The notes under the pieces are model-generated. The model did not search any database. It had not been told where the DNA came from and was given only the letters and a program-made list of their open reading frames with translations. 64,000 nt of DNA from Stomorhina lunata (lineage: Eukaryota > Arthropoda > Insecta > Diptera > Rhiniidae), in the NCBI GenBank assembly GCA_933228675.1, contig OW121742.1, positions 16,632,489 to 16,696,488 on the forward strand, read 5' to 3'. Of this stretch, positions 38,269 through 48,765 are shown in pieces. Both the position numbers and the translations under genes were made by a program. Every line of letters begins with the position of its first letter. Within the stretch, counting starts at the first letter, position 1.

Positions 38269-40855
38269 TCTATTGCAAATTTTCGGTATAAAATTTTTGT
38301 ATCGAAAATTTTCGTTATAAAATTTTTCTATAGAAAATTTTCGGTATACAATTTTGCTATAGAAAATTTTCGGTATACAATTTTTTTTATAGAAAATTTT
38401 CGGTACAAAATTTTTCTATAGAAATTTTTGGGTATAAAAATTTTCTATAGAAAATTTTCGGTATAAAATTTTTTTATGAAAAATTTTCTATAGAAAATTT
38501 TCGGTATAAAATTTTTCTATAGAAAATTTTCGGTATAAAATTTTTCTATAGAAAATTTTCGGTATAAAATTTTTCTATAGAAAATTTTCGGTATAAAATT
38601 TTTCTATAGAAAATTTTCGGAAAAAAAATTTCTATAGAAAATTTTCGGTAAAAAAATTTTCTATAAAAAATTTTCGGTAAAAAAACTTTCTATAGAAAAT
38701 TTTCGGTAAAAAAATTTTCTATTGAAAATTTTTGGTAAAAAAATTTTCGGTGTAAAATTTTTTATAGAAAATTTTCAGTATAAAATTTTTCAAGATAAAA
38801 TTTTCGGTATAATTTTTTTTTTATAGAAAATTTGCAGTATAAATTTTTTTTATAGAAAATTTGCGGTATAAAATTTTTCTATAGAAAAATTTCGGTATAA
38901 AATTTTTCTATAGAAAATTTTCAGTATAAAATTTTTCTATAAAAATTTTTGGTTTAAAATTCTTCTATAGAAATTTTTGGTTTAAAATTCTTCTATAGAA
39001 ATTTTTGGTTTAAAATTCTTCTGTAAAAATTGTTGGTTTAAAAATTTTCTATAGAAAATTTTCGGTATAAAATTTTTTTGTAGAAAATTTTTGTTTTAAA
39101 ATTTTTCTATAGAAAATTTTCGGTATAATATTTTTCTAGAGAAAATTTTCGGTCTAAAATTTTTTTTATAGAAAATTTTCATTATAAAATATTTTTAAGA
39201 AAAATTTTCTATGGAAAATTCTCGGTATTAAATTTTTTTTAGAAAATTTTCGGTATAAAATTTTTCTATAGAAAATTTTCGGTATAAAATTTTTCTATAG
39301 AAAATTTTCGGTATAAAATTTTTCTATAAAAAATTTTCGGTATAGAATTTTTCTATAGAAAATTTTCGGTATAAAATTTTTCTATAGAAAATTTTTGGTA
39401 TAAAATTTTTCTATAGAAAATTTTCGGTATACAATTTTTCTACAGAAAATTTTCGGTATAAAATTTTTCTACAGAAAATTTTCGGTATAAAATTTTTCTA
39501 TAGAAAATTTTCGGTATAACATTTTTCTATAGAAAATTTTCGGTATAAAATTTTTCTATAGAAAATTTTCGGTATAAAATTTTTCTATAGAAAATTTTCG
39601 GTATAAAATTTTTCTATAGAAAATTTTCGGTATAAAATTTTTCTATAGAAAATTTTCGGTATAAAATTTTTCTATAGAAAATTTTCGGTATAAAATTTTT
39701 CTATAGAAAATTTTCGGTATAAAATTTTTCTATAGAAAATTTTCGGTATAAAATTTTTCTATAGAAAATTTTCGGTATAAAATTTTTCTATAGAAAATTT
39801 TCGGTATAAAATTTTTCTATAGAAAATTTTCGGTATAAAATTTTTCTATAGAAAATTTTCGGTATAAAATTTTTCTATAGAAAATTTTCGGTATAAAATT
39901 TTTCTATAGAAAATTTTCGGTATAAAATTTTTCTATAGAAAATTTTCGGTATAAAATTTTTCTATAGAAAATTTTCGGTATAAAATTTTTCTATAGAAAA
40001 TTTTCGGTATAAAATTTTTCTATAGAAAATTTTCGGTATAAAATTTTTCTTTAAAAAAATTTGGTATAAAATTTTTCTAAATAAAATTTTCGCTATAAAA
40101 TTTTTTTAGAGAAAATTTTCGGTATAACATTTTTTTAGAGAAAATTTTCGATATAAAATTTTTTTAGAGAAAATTTTCGATATAAAATTTTTTTAGAGAA
40201 AATTTTCGGTATAAAATTTTTTTATAGAAAATTTTCGGTATAAAATTTTTCTATAGAAAATTTTCTTTATGAAATTTTTTCTATAAAAAAATTTTCTTTA
40301 TGAAATTTTTTCTATAAAAACATTTTCTTTATGAAATTCTTTCTATGGAAAAATGTTCTTTATGAAATATTTTCTATGGAAAAATTTTCTTTATGAAATT
40401 TTTTCTATAAAAACATTTTCTTTATGAAATTTTTTCTATAAAAAAATTTTCTTTATGAAATTTTTTCTATGGAAAAATTTTCTTTATGAAATTTTTTCTA
40501 TACAAAAATTTTCTTTATGAAAGTTTTTCTATAGAAAAATGTCCTTTATGAAATTTTTTCTATAGAAATTTTTTTTTATGAAATTGGTTCTATTGAAAAA
40601 TTTTCTTTATGAAATTTTTTGTATTGAAAAATGTTTTTGTGACTATTTTTGTATAGAAAAATTTTCTTTATGAAATTTCTTCTTTAGAAAAATTATCTTT
40701 ATGAAAGTTTTTCTACTGAAAAATTTTTTTCTGCAGGATTTTTTTTTTTATAGAATTTTTTTTTATAGAAATTTTTTTTTATAGAAAAATTTTCCTTTTG
40801 AAATTTTTTATTTGAATTAAAAATATTGGTTTAAAATTCATCTAATTTTTTTCGT

Positions 40856-40861
40856 TTTATT
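40856..40861 (-). terminator. Polyadenylation signal of the 40.9-kb gene
   Basis: AATAAA on the minus strand, about 75 nt downstream of the stop codon. Confidence 0.45.
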
Positions 40862-40934
40862 ATTTTTTTTTTTTAATTCTTTAACAATAACAACAATAAC
40901 CAATTTATCTTAATATTTAGACTGATAAGTTCTT

Positions 40935-41462
40935 CTAGTGCAAATAGTGGGAATCTTCATAGTAATGAGAATAGTAGGGAGATTCAGCTACATAGGAAGC
41001 ACTATGGGGATATGAAGAGTAAGCAGAGTAGGCATAGGGATAATGATGTCCATCATAATAATCGGAATGGGAGACGGTATCGTAATCGACATGGACATCA
41101 GGTTTAGCAGCCGACAAAGCAATAAGAGCCAATAAGAAGAAAGTGTACTAGAAAGAAATATTAATAAATTAGAAAATAAAAAATTCTGCTTAGAAAATTC
41201 TATTAAAAATAAATAAATTTTTTCAACAGTTTTTAATTATTGTAGTGCACTAGATTCCCATAATTGATTTTGGTGTATTTGACTGCAAAAAGTGCTTCAA
41301 AGGCATCTTTATTTGAGCACTGATCGATCAATTGTTTTCATAAGTAATAATTATCCTGTAAACTCTGCGAATCTAGTGCACTACACCTAGTATAAACTTT
41401 TAAACATTTTTTTTTTAATTTTTGTTATTTTACGAATTTATTTTACTTACGAATTTAAACAT
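40935..41462 (-). CDS. Secreted Tyr/Ser/His-rich cuticle-type protein
   Basis: Minus strand, two exons. Exon 1, 41462-41451, encodes MFKF with donor GTAAGT. The intron is 41450-41148, acceptor TTTCTAG. Exon 2 is 41147-40935. The predicted protein has 74 residues. Residues 1-20 are a signal peptide ending SAAKP. The mature part is dominated by Tyr, Ser, His and Asp with YSAYSSYP-like and SPYYSHYY segments. It shares the MFKF first exon, the KP after the signal peptide and the SAYSSYP/ASYVAxxP pattern with the three Ala-rich genes at 53.8-63.2 kb, so I read it as a diverged paralogue. The intron is longer than in the others because it holds a MITE-like insert at 41241-41385. The product is expected to be a structural component of cuticle. 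No symbol can be assigned. Confidence 0.82.
41241..41385. mobile_element. MITE-like element in the gene's intron
   Basis: The perfect 17-bp terminal inverted repeat TGTAGTGCACTAGATTC (41241-41257) is matched by its reverse complement at 41369-41385. The element is 145 bp, has no coding capacity and lies wholly inside the intron of the minus-strand gene. I could not define a clean target-site duplication, so the superfamily is open. Confidence 0.75.
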
Positions 41463-41527
41463 TTTGTTTATTTTTTTAAGAGGTTTTGATTGGTTTTGTG
41501 GTTTGTTTTATTAAATGATTTAATTAA

Positions 41528-41564
41528 ACTGATAACAAATAATTGAAATTTATTGGTATTTATA
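41528..41564 (-). promoter_or_regulatory. Core promoter of the 40.9-kb gene
   Basis: On the minus strand, TATAAATA (41564-41557) is followed by initiator ATCAGTTT (TCAGT at 41532-41528). The spacing is about 33 nt, as in its paralogues. Confidence 0.7.
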
Positions 41565-42438
41565 GTTAAATAGAATTTTGCTGTTTGGTGCTAATTTTGA
41601 TAATTCTAAATAGTTTTCAATGTTTTAGTTTTTAGTATGAGTGGGGGGAATATACATATTTTTGGTTATGTTTAAATCAATTTCATAGTAAAACTTTACG
41701 TGACTTGGAATTAGAATATTTTTTAAATAAATATCAGCTATAATATGTCAAAGAGTATAAATAGTTAAACTATAAAATCTATTTGAAATATAAATTTAGT
41801 TATAACAAAAAAATTATGGATGCAGTAACTTTTTTTTTGCTTTTTACGAAGATTTTTAGTTATTAAAATTAATAACACTGTGAAACAAACTTAACCTTTT
41901 TTATGTTTTCGATTTAAAACATATCATATTTGGCATTTTGAAATATGTGTTTTATATTGATTTTATAATAACCTGGTTAAAAACTGCTCAAATCTGTATC
42001 AAAAACATCAAAAAACAACATCAAATAAGAAGTGTTCCAAATAAAATTTGTAGTTGTATTAAGTTAAATAGAACTTAAAGGATAAAAAATAAAAAATTAC
42101 ATAAATTTATTAAAATATTGTCTTGACACATAGATGTCACTGGATTTTTTTTTTTTTTAACTCAGATAGTACTTACTATTCAATTATTACTAACCCTCAA
42201 AAGAAAGCTTTATGATAGACAATTTCATGATGTTCTATTCATTAGTTTTCAAGTTATTGTGTAAGGAAGACACTTACCTTATTATTTTCAAAGCTAGGGC
42301 AATAACTGCCTTTTTCAACAGTACAATTCCACGTAATGTGTATTTTTAGAACACTGATGTAGCGCTATTTGTTGTTATGTAAACACATTATTTAAATTTT
42401 TTGTTATACATCCAATTTTATTATTTTTACATCGACAG
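41565..42438. other. Intergenic stretch with one candidate minus-strand exon
   Basis: Mostly AT-rich. On the minus strand 42364-42278 is an open 29-codon stretch (including ITWNCTVEKGSYCPSFENNK) bounded by a TAG acceptor-like site and a GTAAGTG donor. It has a better amino-acid mix than its surroundings. No partner exon was found, so it is noted only as a candidate. Confidence 0.35.
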
Positions 42439-42543
42439 CGCGTTATTTCTGTAGATTTTCAACCAACGGAGAAAGTTGCCGCAATTAATGAATTTTTAAG
42501 CTTATTTGTCAACGAACTACTAACTAAGCTACAGCAGGTTTAG
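42439..42543 (+). CDS. Candidate terminal exon of an unidentified gene
   Basis: This 34-codon open stretch has balanced codon use that stands out from the AT-rich surroundings. It is preceded by a pyrimidine-rich tract and ACAG acceptor (ending 42438), closes with TAG at 42541-42543, and is followed by AATAAA at 42581. The predicted peptide includes DFQPTEKVAAINEFLSLFVN and looks like an amphipathic helix. No upstream exon was found nearby, so it may be a distal exon of a gene extending left, or a retained fragment. I do not recognise the family. Confidence 0.3.
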   Translation, partial: RVISVDFQPTEKVAAINEFLSLFVNELLTKLQQV

Positions 42544-42931
42544 ACAACATATGACATAACTATCACATATGGTTAGTGTCAATAAATATAAATATGATAT
42601 CTTTATGGGTAAACAACTACCATTATTCAGTATTCGATAAACGCCAATGTCAAAACCCATGGTAGGCAAAAAGAGAACATAGAAAATACCAATGTATTGG
42701 TAAATTTACAAATAAAGAGACTAAGAAAGCATAAATATTTTCTTGTACTCTTTTGCATGTGTTTTGTTGTTGCAAATTCTAAAATAAAGCGACAAGAACC
42801 TCATTCATTGGTTGCTATCATACAAATGAGTATTCTTTGTATTTTAGTTTGTTTTTTATTTTGTGTTCGTGTTGTGTATGTGAAAATGACGATTGGTGCT
42901 CGGCCCCTAGTGGCTTATTTGCCTATCATTG

Positions 42932-43333
42932 GTCTAAACCAGCCTTACTCAACCATTGCACTCAGAAGCCGAGTACCAATCGGCCTTTTAACATATATTC
43001 ACAGACACAACACGAACTGTAATCAAATTCTAATAAGTGAGAAAGGAAAACAATAATATTTTACTTAGTCTCTTTGCTGCTTTCAACGAAGCAGGTTGAT
43101 GTCGCTCAGATTTCTTAAAAACAATAACAAACACACATGAAATTATTCAGACTGCATTGCCAATGCTGAAATTTATGTGTTATCACCTCATTATATTACT
43201 TTTAAAGCATTTTTTGTTCGATTTACATTTCATCGGTAACGCTGCATAAGATTATTTTTACACTAACACATGTAAAACCACAAACACATATTTATTTGAG
43301 AATGTTCTCTCGTTGAGTACCCCTGGTCTAAAC
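42932..43333. mobile_element. Non-autonomous hAT-type element (386 bp) with 8-bp duplication
   Basis: The element spans 42940-43325. The left end CAGCCTTACTCAACCATTGC and the reverse complement of the right end, CAGGGGTACTCAACGAGAG, share CAGNNNTACTCAAC. It is flanked by a perfect 8-bp target-site duplication GTCTAAAC at 42932-42939 and 43326-43333. CAG-type ends with an 8-bp duplication are the hallmark of the hAT superfamily. There is no transposase, so it is a MITE. Removing it restores continuous sequence. Confidence 0.88.
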
Positions 43334-43509
43334 ACACGTTTCGCATCGTTTTTTTATTTGGAAAAAATAGCTACTGAAGGTTGATGCTTGAACGATACAA
43401 AACGAAATAATTTGCTCATCGTATTGATAGGTTATGATAACCTCATGCGAAAAAAACTTATTTGACAAAGCCTAGACTAGAGTATTCGACTATACACGAG
43501 ACCACAATC

Positions 43510-44409
43510 TTCCGTCATAGTGATGGGACAAAGGTAAATACCCAAATGGTAAATTGGGTATTAAAAGGCTTATTTCTTTTTAATATTATTCCTTTAAATT
43601 TTTGAGTCGGTTTGCATGTACTTTTAATGTTTTATTGCGTGTAAGTGAAGTGAGCGAGTGAGTGAACAAATCTACGGCCAAGCAACCCAGTAGTTCCAAT
43701 TGAAGGATCTTCTCCAATTAAGACAGATCTTAACACATGCTTGTCATTGGAGGAAGTCAATGGGTTACTAAGAGACAACTGAAAGCTGTCTCTTGGTGTG
43801 TATTTATCTCAGTGTTGCCACCAACCAAATGTTTAATTACACATGGATCATACCTAGTGATGGGACAAGGGTAAATACCCAAATGGTAAATTGGGTATTA
43901 AAAGGTAAATACCCAGGTATTTACCCAAGTACTTGGGTATTTACCCAAAATGTGGGTATAAATCAAAATAAAACAAATTTTAAAGAAGAAGCTGTGGGTG
44001 CTCAGGGGACGTTCAGAAGCAGCTGAAGTACAGGGAGCTATTAAAATTCGAACATCTAATTTGCTTAATTACGTACTTCCACAAATTTCTTTCCTCTAAT
44101 TTACTGGAGAAATTTCATTCAAACAAAAGTTTTGGCCCAAAAATCATTTCTGGCCTTGTAATTGACAAAATTTGCCATTACATTTATGTTTAGCGCCGGT
44201 GACATTGTGTAAATGAATTCCAATGCAGGAGGTACCTCAGATAAATTCGAAAATGTTCAAAATTCTGTTGGTCTACGTAACAACGAGTATTTGTTCAAAT
44301 GAGTATTTACCCGAAATTAGATAAATACCCGGGTATGAAGATGGGTATAAATAGGTAAATACCCAGCGTTAGGTAAATACCCAGGTCTAAACCCATCTCT
44401 ATTCCGTCA
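43510..44409. mobile_element. Second non-autonomous hAT-type element (884 bp)
   Basis: The element spans 43518-44401. It begins TAGTGATGGGACAAAGG and ends CCCATCTCTA, giving an imperfect inverted TAGNGATGGG. It is flanked by a perfect 8-bp duplication TTCCGTCA at 43510-43517 and 44402-44409. Subterminal regions are packed with GGTAAATACCC and GGGTATTTACC motifs in both orientations. The left ~55 bp recur inside the element from 43855, so it is a composite with a duplicated or nested left end. No transposase is encoded. Confidence 0.88.
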
Positions 44410-45395
44410 TGACAACGATCGGTCACATGTTGCGATACAGGTCAAAAACTAGAAAACATCGAATGAGCTGTTGAAATCGAATAAGATCACATGGAACCTG
44501 TTCCGAATACAATTGATCCCTTTGAAGCGAACGACCAGAATATTCCACCGGACACGTGTCCATAAAGTGCCATCATGACAACGCTCGGGGACATATTCCA
44601 ATTATCGGTGAAATTTTTTTTTAAAGAACAGTAAAAAACTGCTAAAATCGAATCAGAAGATCATAGGGAACCTGTACCGTTTTTGACCTGTCTTGCAGCT
44701 TAGATCTTTCTATTTCTGACTACCATTTGTTCTGATCGATTTAGAACGCTCTTACTGGGGTACGCTTCACTTCAGAACAGGGTTTTAGAAATTGACTTGA
44801 TTTACTATTTACCTCAAAACCGAAGCAGTTCTTTTGACGCAAATTCCATATGCATCCAGAAATATAGGAAAAGTAGTTACTATTAAGGATAAATTATTGT
44901 ATTCAAGAAAAAGTTAAATTATGTGTTATAAACAAGGTATTGAAATGGACTTAATGTTCTAAAGCAAAAAGTGATGAAATTTTTTATCAAACTTAGTAGT
45001 TCATTCATCGAATATAGTTTCACAGCTTTAATCTTGATGTCGATTTAATTAAGATACGAAACCTTGGTTTTGGTTTGCAGAAGAAAAAAAACATAATTTC
45101 GTATAAAGTTTAAGAGATATCAGTTAATCAAAAAAAAACTCTATAAAATTCTTTGTTTTTCTTTGGACAAAACCTAAGTTCGCTCGGTTTTGCCCGGTGC
45201 TTCCACCTTAACCATGTGAAAGCCTCTTTTTTATATTGATCGAAAAAAATTCACCGAAATTTACCGATTGTAGAACAAAGTTTAAAATTTTCTGAAAAAA
45301 GTCACGTAAATTATTTTGCATAATTTAAGCAAAAAGTGTTGCAGTCGCTTAGGCGTAACTTTTTAATCAAATTGATTTAAATGTAATTTCGGTAG
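44410..45395. other. Non-coding stretch with old repeat debris
   Basis: A phrase TCATGACAACG followed by TCGG and ACAT occurs at about 44406 and again at about 44573, suggesting an ancient internal duplication or decayed element. No intact gene is present. Confidence 0.5.
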
Positions 45396-46870
45396 GAGTC
45401 GACGGATGTCAACTAAAATTAGTAGATATATTGTGTGTTGAATTTCAATTAATTCTGTTAAGAATTGCGGCTTATATTGAGAAGAAAAAAAAATTAAAAA
45501 TGGGGGTCCAAAGCAGGTACCCCAAGGAGTGAACGGATTTCAACCAAAATTGTTTGAGTTATTTGTTGGATAAACTAGTAGACTTGTGCCAAATTTTTTC
45601 AAATTCTGTTCCGGCTTATACATTGAGAACGGTAATAAGTGAAAAATGGGGGTCCAAGGCAGGTACCTCAAAGAGTCAAGGGATCTCAACCAAAATTAGT
45701 ATAACTCTTTCTTGGATCAAATAATAGACGTGTGCCGAATTCAGATGTGTATTGCGGCTTACACATTGGAAAAAAAAAATTGGTGAAAAATGATTTCAAC
45801 TAAAACAAGTAAGAAAGTACTATAGTCGGTCAAGCCCCACCATACGATAGGGTTGAAGGAACCTAAGGTCAAAGTAAGGTCCTTTTCCTATAAAAAGACA
45901 AATATTTGTTAAATTTTGCCATCATACAAAAATTTTCTCAAAACTAATATATTTAAGCTGTTTCCGGCATTTAGACTTATATGGGAGCTAGGGTCAAAAG
46001 TGGACCGATTATCTGGCAAGTTGATTACAGATTTTACAAAAATTATGTATGCAAAAAATAAACTTAAAATACTCATTAACTTCAGACTTACGAGCGTTTT
46101 AGTGATTTTTGTCTCATTTAGGGCGTTTTGACAGAAGAGTTTGTATGGCAGCTATGGTCAAATGTGGACCGATTTCAACCAAATTTGGTACAGTGATTTA
46201 GGTTTACATAAGCAGTATTTGTTTTAAATTTCATAAAAAAATATTGATATTTGTGACCAATATATCAATCCCGGGAAGTGCGACCTATGGGAGGTACCAT
46301 AAATAATTGACCGATTTTGACGAATTCTAATAGCCATGGTCCCACTATCAAAATGATCTGTGCCAAATTTAATCAAATTATCTTAAGAATTGAGAGCTGT
46401 ACTTTGATTACATGGTTTACATGGGGGTCCAGCCAGCCGACCAGCCAGCCAAATCGCTAAATCGACTCAGAAAGTGATTCTAAGCCTATTGGTATACCAA
46501 CAGGTGGGTCTAAGACAAATATTTCTATGCGTTACATACATCAGCACAAACTTATAATACCCTTTCCACCTATGGTGGTGAAGGGTATACAAATGGGGGA
46601 CCAAGGGAGGCAACTCAACTAACTGACGGATTTCAACCAAAACTAGTTTAGCTCTTTTTTGGGTCAAGTAATAGAGCTGTGCCGACTTTCATGAAATTCT
46701 GGTGAAAATTGCCGGTTGTACATTGAGAAGAAAAATAAGTGAAAAAATGGGGGTCCAAGGTAGGTACCCGAAGGAGTAGACGGATTTCCAAGTTTTTTTG
46801 AATTTTTCTTATCTATGTAAAATTAAATAAGTGTGCCAAATTTCATCGTTGTAGGATCACTCCTTCTATT
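45396..46870. repeat. ~150-bp tandem repeat, interrupted by an insertion
   Basis: Degenerate copies of a 146-154-bp unit recur. Landmarks are TGGGGGTCCAAGGCAGGTAC, then GGATTTCAACCAAAA, and later GCGGCTTACACATTG. TGGGGGTCC-type starts are at 45501, 45647, 46594 and 46748, with a partial first unit near 45390. The 947-bp jump between the second and third starts is explained by the inserted element at about 45801-46590. Confidence 0.8.
45801..46590. mobile_element. Dispersed repeat inserted in the ~150-bp array
   Basis: It begins AACAAGTAAGAAAGTACTAT and ends near a hairpin made of CCACCTATGGTGG, followed by GAAGGGTATACA. The unit phrase of the surrounding tandem repeat breaks at the left end and resumes at the right. 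There is no intact open frame, so I call it a decayed or non-autonomous element. ACAAGTAAGAAAG starts and GGTATA ends are common in fly dispersed repeats, but I cannot fix the class. Confidence 0.6.
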
Positions 46871-48010
46871 TTTGGCAGATGTATGAAGAAATATCACTGT
46901 GCGTCGATATAAAAAATTTTATGTAGAACAAAATACATCTAAATAACAACTAGCGAAACACTGTTCTAAAACTTGTAATGATGTGCAAACATAGTATTGA
47001 AAAAGTTTAAATATTTTGTTAGTGAAATTTCGCTAGAATGGTTAAATCAAATAATTTATCGAAGTAAAAATTTTATAAAAAAATAAATAAAATGTTCTTT
47101 CCAGAGAAAAAATTCTGATTAAATTTTTTTTTTGCCTATAAACGTAAAAATTTTTTGAGGTTTATTCTAATAAATTAAAATTCTAAAATCTTAAAAATTC
47201 AAATTTCTAAATCTTGAAAATGTTTTAAGGATTACCTGAAATATTTGAGTCCTTATGATATTTTTTCTTTAAATATGTATGCATTTGTACATGTATAAGT
47301 ATATTTCCCAATCCGTTTGTCTGTCTATATATAGACTCTATATGTTTGTTTAACTTTTACAACACGAACTAATTTACATGTAAATCCACTTGTAATAACC
47401 AAGTAATCTTTTTGCTTTAAATTCTAAAAAATACACACATGTTATTAGACCATAAGTTTATCTGATGATATTTTATTTAAATTTTGTTTATTGTTTATAT
47501 TTTTAATCCTGTTGACTTTGAATAAAAGTATTTTTTTATTAAAAAGTACTTGAAACATAAGTGTAAAGTAGAAATTACCTGTGGGAAAATTTAGAAAATA
47601 TTAGAGGTAAATCTTTTATAATCACAGCTGCTTAGTCTCTTGCTTACTAAGATGCAGTAATGTAAAGGAGTAAAATCTACTGTGACTGTTGTAAGTAATC
47701 AATGATTCCCTTTGCTTTTGGGTAAATTAAAAGCTACTGACTAGGCACTTATTTGAATTGTAACATTTTTAGCTACTTCTCTACCTATAAGCACTATACA
47801 GATATTGTCCACTATTTTCTATAACCAAAAAGTACCTGGTAGACCGAGCCTTGCTCGGAGCTTTATGATAAGCATTTTGAGGCAATTTTTGAAGTTTTTA
47901 TATATTTTATTTTATAAAGTGCTAAAATAAGTTTAGAGGAAAGACATTGTACAAATATTCAGTTAATTTTGAGTTATTTTATTTATTTTGTGCGATCAAC
48001 ACATAGTTTG
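46871..48010. other. AT-rich non-coding stretch
   Basis: No supported gene. A short hairpin CCGAGCCTTGCTCGG at about 47842-47856 lies just before the ~132-bp minisatellite and is the kind of motif seen at ends of dispersed repeats. Confidence 0.5.
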
Positions 48011-48765
48011 CATAGTTTACAGTTTAACTGATTTTGAAAAATTTTGGAAATTGGTCATACCAACAGAAACCTCCGTCGACTCATGCGCAACAACTTTGCT
48101 AAAGTTTATAGTCTGATCAAATGCACAGATTACGATTTAATTCATTTTGAGTAGTTTTCAGTGGAGCCGCCTAAAGTTGTTCATACCAACTAAGAAACCT
48201 TCGCCTGCTTATGCGTAGCAACTTTGCTTATGATATTAACATCAAATTCAAATGCACAGTTTACGATTTAATTCACTTTGAGTAATTGTCAGTGGCGCCA
48301 CCTGTCGGACTAAAGATTATAGCATGATTAAATGTACAGCTTACGATTAAATTGACTTTGAGTAAATTTCAGTGGCGCCACCTGTCGAAATTTCTTCATA
48401 CTAACTAAGAAACCTTCGTCGGCTCATGTGCAACAACTTTGCTAAAGACTATAGCATGATTAAATGTACAGCTTACGATTAAATTGACTTTGAGTAATTT
48501 TCAGTAGCGCCACCTGTCGGAAATTTTTCATACCAACTAAAAAGCCTTCGCCGGCTCATGTGCTACAACTTTACCATAGATCATAGCATGATCAAATGTA
48601 CAGTTTACGATTTAATTTATTTTTTAGAAATTTTCAGTGGCGCCACCTGTCGGAAATTAGTCTTACCAACTTAAAAACCTTCGCCGGTTTATCCGCAACA
48701 TCTTCGCTAAAGAGCATTACATGATCAAATTCACAGTTTACTATTCTACATTTTCAGATGTTAAT
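48011..48765. repeat. ~132-bp minisatellite (GGCGCCACCTGTCGG box)
   Basis: Five to six diverged copies of a ~132-bp unit. Landmarks are CAGTGGCGCCACCTGTCGG, CTTCGCCGGCTCATG, CAACTTTGCTAAAG and TTACGATTTAATTCA. The AGTGGCGCC box starts at 48160, 48291, 48371, 48503 and 48636. The 80-bp interval between 48291 and 48371 marks a deleted unit. It is far more GC-rich than the CTATAG arrays. Confidence 0.88.

Larger units (their letters stand above)
35965..40800 (+). repeat. 29-bp tandem array I (CTATAG core, CGGTATAAAA linker)
   Basis: The largest array, about 4.8 kb. Its unit is 29 bp: TTTTTCTATAGAAAATTTT plus CGGTATAAAA. It resembles array G but has an intact CTATAG palindrome and one extra base. 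A CGCTATAAAA variant dominates at about 36510-36830. From about 40260 the linker changes to TCTTTATGAAAT. A ~978-bp higher-order duplication covers 37020-38500, and a dispersed element is embedded twice. The array ends just downstream of the minus-strand gene at 40935. Confidence 0.95.

Noticed and set aside
37153..38421. Two nearly identical 96-codon open frames
   Set aside because: Similarity is explained by the 978-bp DNA duplication. The frames run straight from the dispersed element into array units.
42890..42982. Inverted pair ATTGGTGCTCGGC / GCCGAGTACCAAT
   Set aside because: One arm is outside and the other inside the hAT MITE whose borders are fixed by the target duplication, so it is likely coincidental or a relic of a related copy.
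42697..43056. 119-codon open frame
   Set aside because: It starts from a non-ATG codon, runs into the hAT MITE at 42940 and ends inside it, so it cannot be a conserved gene.
43674..43774. Possible nested MITE with AGCAACCCA / TGGGTTACT ends
   Set aside because: The inverted ends match too poorly and no target duplication was seen.
43793..44026. 77-codon open frame
   Set aside because: It lies wholly within the non-autonomous hAT element and spans its repeated left end. There is no transposase similarity.
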